DNA from: Pseudarthrobacter cellobiosi
Lineage (GTDB): Bacteria > Actinomycetota > Actinomycetes > Actinomycetales > Micrococcaceae
Direction: 5' to 3'
Length of the DNA: 64,000 nucleotides
NCBI RefSeq assembly: GCF_023913755.1
Contig: NZ_JAMXBJ010000049.1
Span: 186,001 to 250,000 of the forward strand
In this document: positions 59,781 to 64,000 of the stretch, piece after piece
Layout: each line of letters opens with the position of its first letter
How positions within the stretch are numbered: position 1 is the first letter of the stretch
The notes under the pieces: model-generated
Seen by the model: only the letters and a program-made list of their open reading frames with translations
What the model was told of the DNA's origin: nothing
The model's database searches: none
Program-made: the position numbers and the translations under genes

Positions 59781-60224
59781 TTAAGCCTCGGGGATCTGCG
59801 TGCCGTCCTGCGGACCCGAGCTCTTGCTGACGGCCGGGTTGCTGCCTGCGGCGGCTGCGGCTTCTGCCTGCGAGCGCGCCACATGGGCGTGAACCTCGTC
59901 CATATCCAGGGCCTTGACCGCATCAACAACCTGCTCCAGCTGCTGGGCGTTCAGGGCACCAGGCTGGGAGAAGACCAGAACTTTTTCACGGAAGGCCATC
60001 AGGGTGGGGATGGACGTGATGCCGGCCTCGGCGGCGAGCTGCTGCTGGGCTTCGGTGTCCACCTTCGTGAACAGGACGTCGGAGTGCTTCTCCGACACGG
60101 CGCTGTACGTGGGCCCGAACTGCTTGCACGGGCCGCACCATTCAGCCCAGAAGTCCACCAGGACAATGTCGTTGCCTTCGATGGTCGATGCGAACTGTTC
60201 ACCTGTGATGTTTACGGTAGCCAT
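59781..60224 (-). CDS. Thioredoxin with C-terminal extension
   Basis: A 147-residue thioredoxin-fold protein. The redox centre is Cys30-GPC33 in AEWCGPCKQF, with the cis-Pro loop TSIPTLM. The classical fold ends near residue 105; about 40 further residues (HVARSQAEAAAAAG, then SSGPQDGTQ) form an Ala-rich tail of unknown role. ATG at 60224 has a TACCGT box seven bases upstream (complement of 60232-60237). It may serve as a general reductant or a partner for the ars-island TrxB. Confidence 0.9.
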   Translation of the reverse strand: MATVNITGEQFASTIEGNDIVLVDFWAEWCGPCKQFGPTYSAVSEKHSDVLFTKVDTEAQQQLAAEAGITSIPTLMAFREKVLVFSQPGALNAQQLEQVVDAVKALDMDEVHAHVARSQAEAAAAAGSNPAVSKSSGPQDGTQIPEA

Positions 60225-60383
60225 GCCTTCAACGGTACGCGAGGCGCAGGCCGATGTCCCGGCGGGTGCGCCCTGTTCGCTCCCCGCGTCATCGGGAATA
60301 CCCAGGCAGGACCGTGTACACCGGGCATTGCGAGGCCTACCCTTGGGGTCATCAGCCGCTGACTGCCGCACACAGGAGGGTTC

Positions 60384-61333
<950 letters not shown>

Positions 61334-61337
<4 letters not shown>

Positions 61338-62134
61338 GCACCTCGCTGCCACTGTTCCGCCGGGCCTTCTTTGATTCCTGGCGCTCCACCGTCGCATGGG
61401 CCGCTGGCCTGGCCGCCGCCACGTTCCTCTACTTGCCGCTGTACCCGTCGATCGGCGGGAGCGCGCAGATGCAGGACATGATCGATGCCCTCCCGGCCGA
61501 GATGACCAAGGCCCTGAACTACGACCAGATCGCCACCGGTCCCGGGTACACCCAGGCCACACTGTTCGGGCTGATCGGCTTCCTCCTGATGACCATCGCC
61601 TCCGTGGGATGGGGTGCGGCCGCGGTGGGCGGCGACGAGGAATCGGGGCAGCTGGAGCTGACCCTCGCGCATGGGGTGACCCGCGTCCAGGTGGTGCTGG
61701 AACGCGCGCTATCGCTGTTCCTGCGCGTGGTTCTGCTCGCGACCCTGGTCTTTGTGCTGGTCCGCCTGCTCAATGATTCGGCCCAGCTGGCCATCAGGCC
61801 GGAGAACCTCTTCGGCGCAGCAGTGCTGTTTGCCGGGCTGGCCCTGCTGAGCGGAACGGCCGCGCTCTGCGCCGGGGCCGTGTCCGGCAGGCGGACGTAC
61901 GGGCTGGCCGCGGGCGCCGCCGTCGGCGTTCTTGGCTACGTCTTCAACGCCGTCGGCCGGCAGAGCGAGGACGTGGAGTGGCTGCTGGACCTGAGCCCCT
62001 ACCACTGGGCTTACGGGAATTCCCCAGTGGCCAACGGTGCGGACTGGGCTGCGGCCGGGTGGCTCTGGGGAATTTCGGCGGCCCTGGTGGCAGTCGCCGC
62101 GGTGGCCGTGAACAGGCGCGACGTCGGCACGTAG
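61334..62134 (+). CDS. ABC-2 type permease subunit
   Basis: A 266-residue six-helix permease of the ABC-2 kind that resembles the polyketide-antibiotic transporter permeases (YhaP/NosY-like). The EEESGQLELTLAHGVTRVQV-type segment (EESGQLELTLAHGVTR) contacts the ATPase. It works with the ATPase encoded just upstream; substrate unknown. Confidence 0.9.
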
Positions 62135-62152
62135 CTTCCGGGTGACCGGCGC

Positions 62153-62722
62153 TCAGGCCTTGGGTTGCCGGGTAAGGCTGTCCCATACGTGGGGAGCCGG
62201 CGTCCGGCTGCCGGGCAGGGCGTTGGTCTCACGCCATTCGTGGATCCATTCGGGCAGCACCAGGTCCGCCGGGGGCTGGCCGAACTCGCGCAGGATCTCT
62301 TCCTGGCTGACGGGTTTGCCTTTGCTGACCAGGCGGGTGGCGATGTAGGCACGGGCGTAAATCTCGCCGTCGGCCACCATGCGCTGCTCAAAGTAGATGG
62401 CCTTGGCATCCAGGCCGATGATCTTTGTTTCGATGGTGTACTGCTGCCACAGCTGCAGCGACTTCCGGAAGGCGATAGTCTCCCCCGCCGCCACCGGGCT
62501 CCAGCCGCGCCGGCGCATTGTCTTCCATACGCCGCTGCGGACCATGAGGTCGAACCGGCCCAGGTCCATGAGGGAAAAGTACATGCCGTTGTTGACGTGC
62601 ATGGCGACGTCGATGTCGGTGGGCAGGACCCGCAGCGGCAGGGACGACGCGTCCCAGATTGTCAGGGCGGAGCGGCGGGCGGACGTGAACAGCATCAGAA
62701 GGGTTCGCAGAAGCAGGTGCAT
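62153..62722 (-). CDS. Hot-dog acyl-CoA thioesterase-like protein
   Basis: A 189-residue 4HBT-superfamily protein. The conserved core DIDVAMHVNNGMYFSLMDLGRFD has the catalytic Asp and Asn of the thioesterase-like hot-dog family. The first 20 residues are hydrophobic and may anchor it to the membrane. ATG at 62722 has GGAGG next to it and TAACAT six bases away. A GTTAC-n6-GTAAC dyad (62731-62746) sits in its upstream region. Confidence 0.85.
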   Translation of the reverse strand: MHLLLRTLLMLFTSARRSALTIWDASSLPLRVLPTDIDVAMHVNNGMYFSLMDLGRFDLMVRSGVWKTMRRRGWSPVAAGETIAFRKSLQLWQQYTIETKIIGLDAKAIYFEQRMVADGEIYARAYIATRLVSKGKPVSQEEILREFGQPPADLVLPEWIHEWRETNALPGSRTPAPHVWDSLTRQPKA

Positions 62723-62730
62723 CCTCCAAT

Positions 62731-62746
62731 GTTACCCACCAGTAAC
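62731..62746. promoter_or_regulatory. GTTAC-n6-GTAAC dyad upstream of the thioesterase gene
   Basis: A five-base inverted repeat with a six-base centre. It overlaps the candidate -10 of the leftward thioesterase gene. The regulator is unknown. Confidence 0.35.
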
Positions 62747-62779
62747 TTGCTGGCAAGTCCGTAGGTCCGGCCCGCCACG

Positions 62780-62785
62780 TAGGAT
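62780..62785 (+). promoter_or_regulatory. Leaderless -10 of the K+ channel gene
   Basis: TAGGAT followed by seven bases and ATG at 62793. Confidence 0.4.
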
Positions 62786-62792
62786 GTGGCGC

Positions 62793-63527
62793 ATGACGCA
62801 ACAACGCTACCGGGACCTCGCCGAGTGGCCCCTGATGGGGACTGCACTGGTTTTCCTGGCGGCGTATGCGTGGCAGGTGATTGGCCGCGTCGACGGCAGC
62901 GGCGCGGAATGGCTTGAGACGGTGATGTGGCTGACTTGGGGTATTTTCGCCCTTGATTACGCCACCAACCTGTGGCTGGCCACGGACCGCAGCCGCTGGT
63001 TTTTCTGGAACCTGCACGAACTCCTAATCGTGGCCCTGCCGTTCTTCCGCCCGCTGCGCCTGCTCCGGCTGGTTACGCTTCTTTCAGTGCTGCACCGAAC
63101 TATCGGCGAGACCCTCAGGGGCCGGGTGGTCACGTATGTGGCCGGGTCTGCCGCGCTGCTGGTCTTTGTGGGTGCGCTGGCGGTGCTGGACGTGGAACAG
63201 TCCGCACCGGACGCCAAGATCCTGACGTTCGGCGATGCTCTCTGGTGGGCCATCACCACCATCACCACCGTGGGTTACGGCGACATGTACCCCGTGACGC
63301 CGATCGGCCGGCTGGTGGCCTCGGCGCTGATGATGAGCGGCATTGCCGTGCTGGGTGTGGTCACCGCGTCCATCGCCTCCTGGCTTGTCCAGCGTGTTGA
63401 GGAGTCCACGGAAGCTGCCGCGGAGTCCGTGGAGGAACCCTTGCGGGCAGAACTGGCCGGCCTGGTCACGGAGATCGCTGCGCTGCGGCGCGAAGTGGCC
63501 GCGCTCAAGGACCGCCCCTCGTTGTAG
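62793..63527 (+). CDS. Voltage-gated-like potassium channel
   Basis: A 244-residue six-helix channel subunit, presumably tetrameric. The S4-like helix PLRLLRLVTLLSVLHR carries three regularly spaced arginines, the selectivity filter is TTVGYGD (158-164), and the pore helix WWAITTITT precedes it. The cytoplasmic tail (about 200-240) is a Glu/Ala-rich coiled coil that would hold the tetramer. Resembles KvAP-type bacterial channels. Confidence 0.93.
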   Translation: MTQQRYRDLAEWPLMGTALVFLAAYAWQVIGRVDGSGAEWLETVMWLTWGIFALDYATNLWLATDRSRWFFWNLHELLIVALPFFRPLRLLRLVTLLSVLHRTIGETLRGRVVTYVAGSAALLVFVGALAVLDVEQSAPDAKILTFGDALWWAITTITTVGYGDMYPVTPIGRLVASALMMSGIAVLGVVTASIASWLVQRVEESTEAAAESVEEPLRAELAGLVTEIAALRREVAALKDRPSL

Positions 63528-64000
63528 AAAAGTGCAGGGGTAGAAATCTGCAGCGGGCCGGGCGGCTGGACACCGAGTAGTCGCCGCCAGAACCGCGAGT
63601 AGATGCCGCCGCAGGGCCAAGTATTCGGCGGAAAAATTCAGGTAATGCCTACTGGTGCAGTGCCTGTCGCAGCTTCCTAGACTCGAAATTCCTAGGGCCA
63701 AACAAAGTTGCCGGCGCATCCTCCGAGCTGGGGTGGATGATGCCGCTTCATAGCGGAGCATCCGTATCTTCTGGGTATGCGGGCACTCCCATCATGCGCT
63801 TCCGTGCGCGGTTCCGTTCAAAGACCGGGACCGCGCAGCGCATCACACCTCGATCCGTCCTGCACGTGGAACTCGCGGCACCCGCTGCCGCCCTGTTGCC
63901 GGGCCGACCTGCGATGGGCCACCCATGTACCAGTTGACCGCAAAAACTTCCGAACCACCCCGCCGAAATTTCGAAACCGACGTCCCGCGCGTCGAACTCA
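63528..64000. other. Gene-poor end of window
   Basis: About 470 bases with no confident gene. Two frames are open at the right edge, from ATG 63777 and ATG 63925 (the latter starts MYQLTAKTSEPPRRNF), either of which could be the beginning of a gene cut by the window. Codon usage does not decide between them. Confidence 0.4.

Noticed and set aside
63737..63937. 66-residue frame near the right edge
   Set aside because: No motif, no ribosome site, and it competes with two other open frames.

Overview
The window is high-GC actinobacterial DNA. Gene content and style (GTG/TTG starts, many leaderless promoters with a TANNNT box 6-7 nt before the start codon, LMW-PTP arsenate reductases of the kind that use mycothiol/thioredoxin, a mycobacteria-like MaoC pair beside murB) suggest an Arthrobacter/Pseudarthrobacter-type Micrococcaceae chromosome. 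The genus is inferred from gene content, not from a marker gene. There is no rRNA, no insertion sequence and no CRISPR array.

Layout. 1-5.96 kb is housekeeping: a Nudix/histidine-phosphatase fusion (cut by the window edge), a membrane protein with a YtrA-type GntR regulator, thyA-folA, a small membrane protein, and asd. 6-15.6 kb holds an AbiEi/DUF559-like protein bracketed by two almost identical 52-bp palindromes, a winged-helix protein, murB, an MFS exporter, two MaoC dehydratases, an ArsR-SulP operon and a DUF2797-like protein. 15.6-16.5 kb is a CitE-like lyase.

16.6-24.85 kb is the accessory heart of the window, an arsenic/heavy-metal island. Leftward from a promoter at about 20.87 kb run arsC, a thioredoxin reductase, a cysteine-rich flavoprotein, a second ArsC with a three-helix-bundle domain, and a frameshifted third ArsC-like gene. 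At 20.9-22.4 kb an ArsR-ArsC fusion gene diverges from an AqpS-like channel. Rightward follow an ArsR, a wrecked ArsN-type acetyltransferase, a CmtR-type Cd/Pb sensor, a CDF transporter fused to a thioredoxin-fold domain, and a 51-residue zinc-ribbon protein. No ArsB or ACR3 pump is present, so the island looks like a reduce-and-leak (ArsC plus aquaglyceroporin) design with regulatory and thiol-redox fusions.

24.9-32.3 kb is carbohydrate metabolism: an aldo/keto reductase, then an alpha-glucoside operon (binding protein, two permeases, GH13 alpha-glucosidase) divergent from a ROK repressor, with a palindromic operator lying in the shared promoter. 32.4-38.4 kb has an NAD(P)-binding protein, a RibD-type reductase, a second-type YidC, tRNA-Met and tRNA-Thr, a DEAD-box helicase with a long leader, and a MOSC protein. 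38.5-43.1 kb is a YgiB-like/YgiC-like/APC permease set followed by an acyl-CoA dehydrogenase. 43.25-47.2 kb is a TetR regulator divergent from a GH2 beta-galactosidase. 47.3-52.2 kb contains an MFS-HxlR pair, the transsulfuration genes (cystathionine beta-synthase and MetB) and a VOC protein. 52.3-63.5 kb has an AlkA-like glycosylase, two ABC-2 exporters, a TPR-LuxR regulator, a SnoaL-like protein, an acyl-CoA ligase, an ABM monooxygenase, thioredoxin, a hot-dog thioesterase and a voltage-sensor K+ channel. The last 470 bases hold no convincing gene.

Several intergenic gaps are filled by near-perfect palindromes. Some are plain terminators, but at least two groups share sequence with one another and look like dispersed repeat families.
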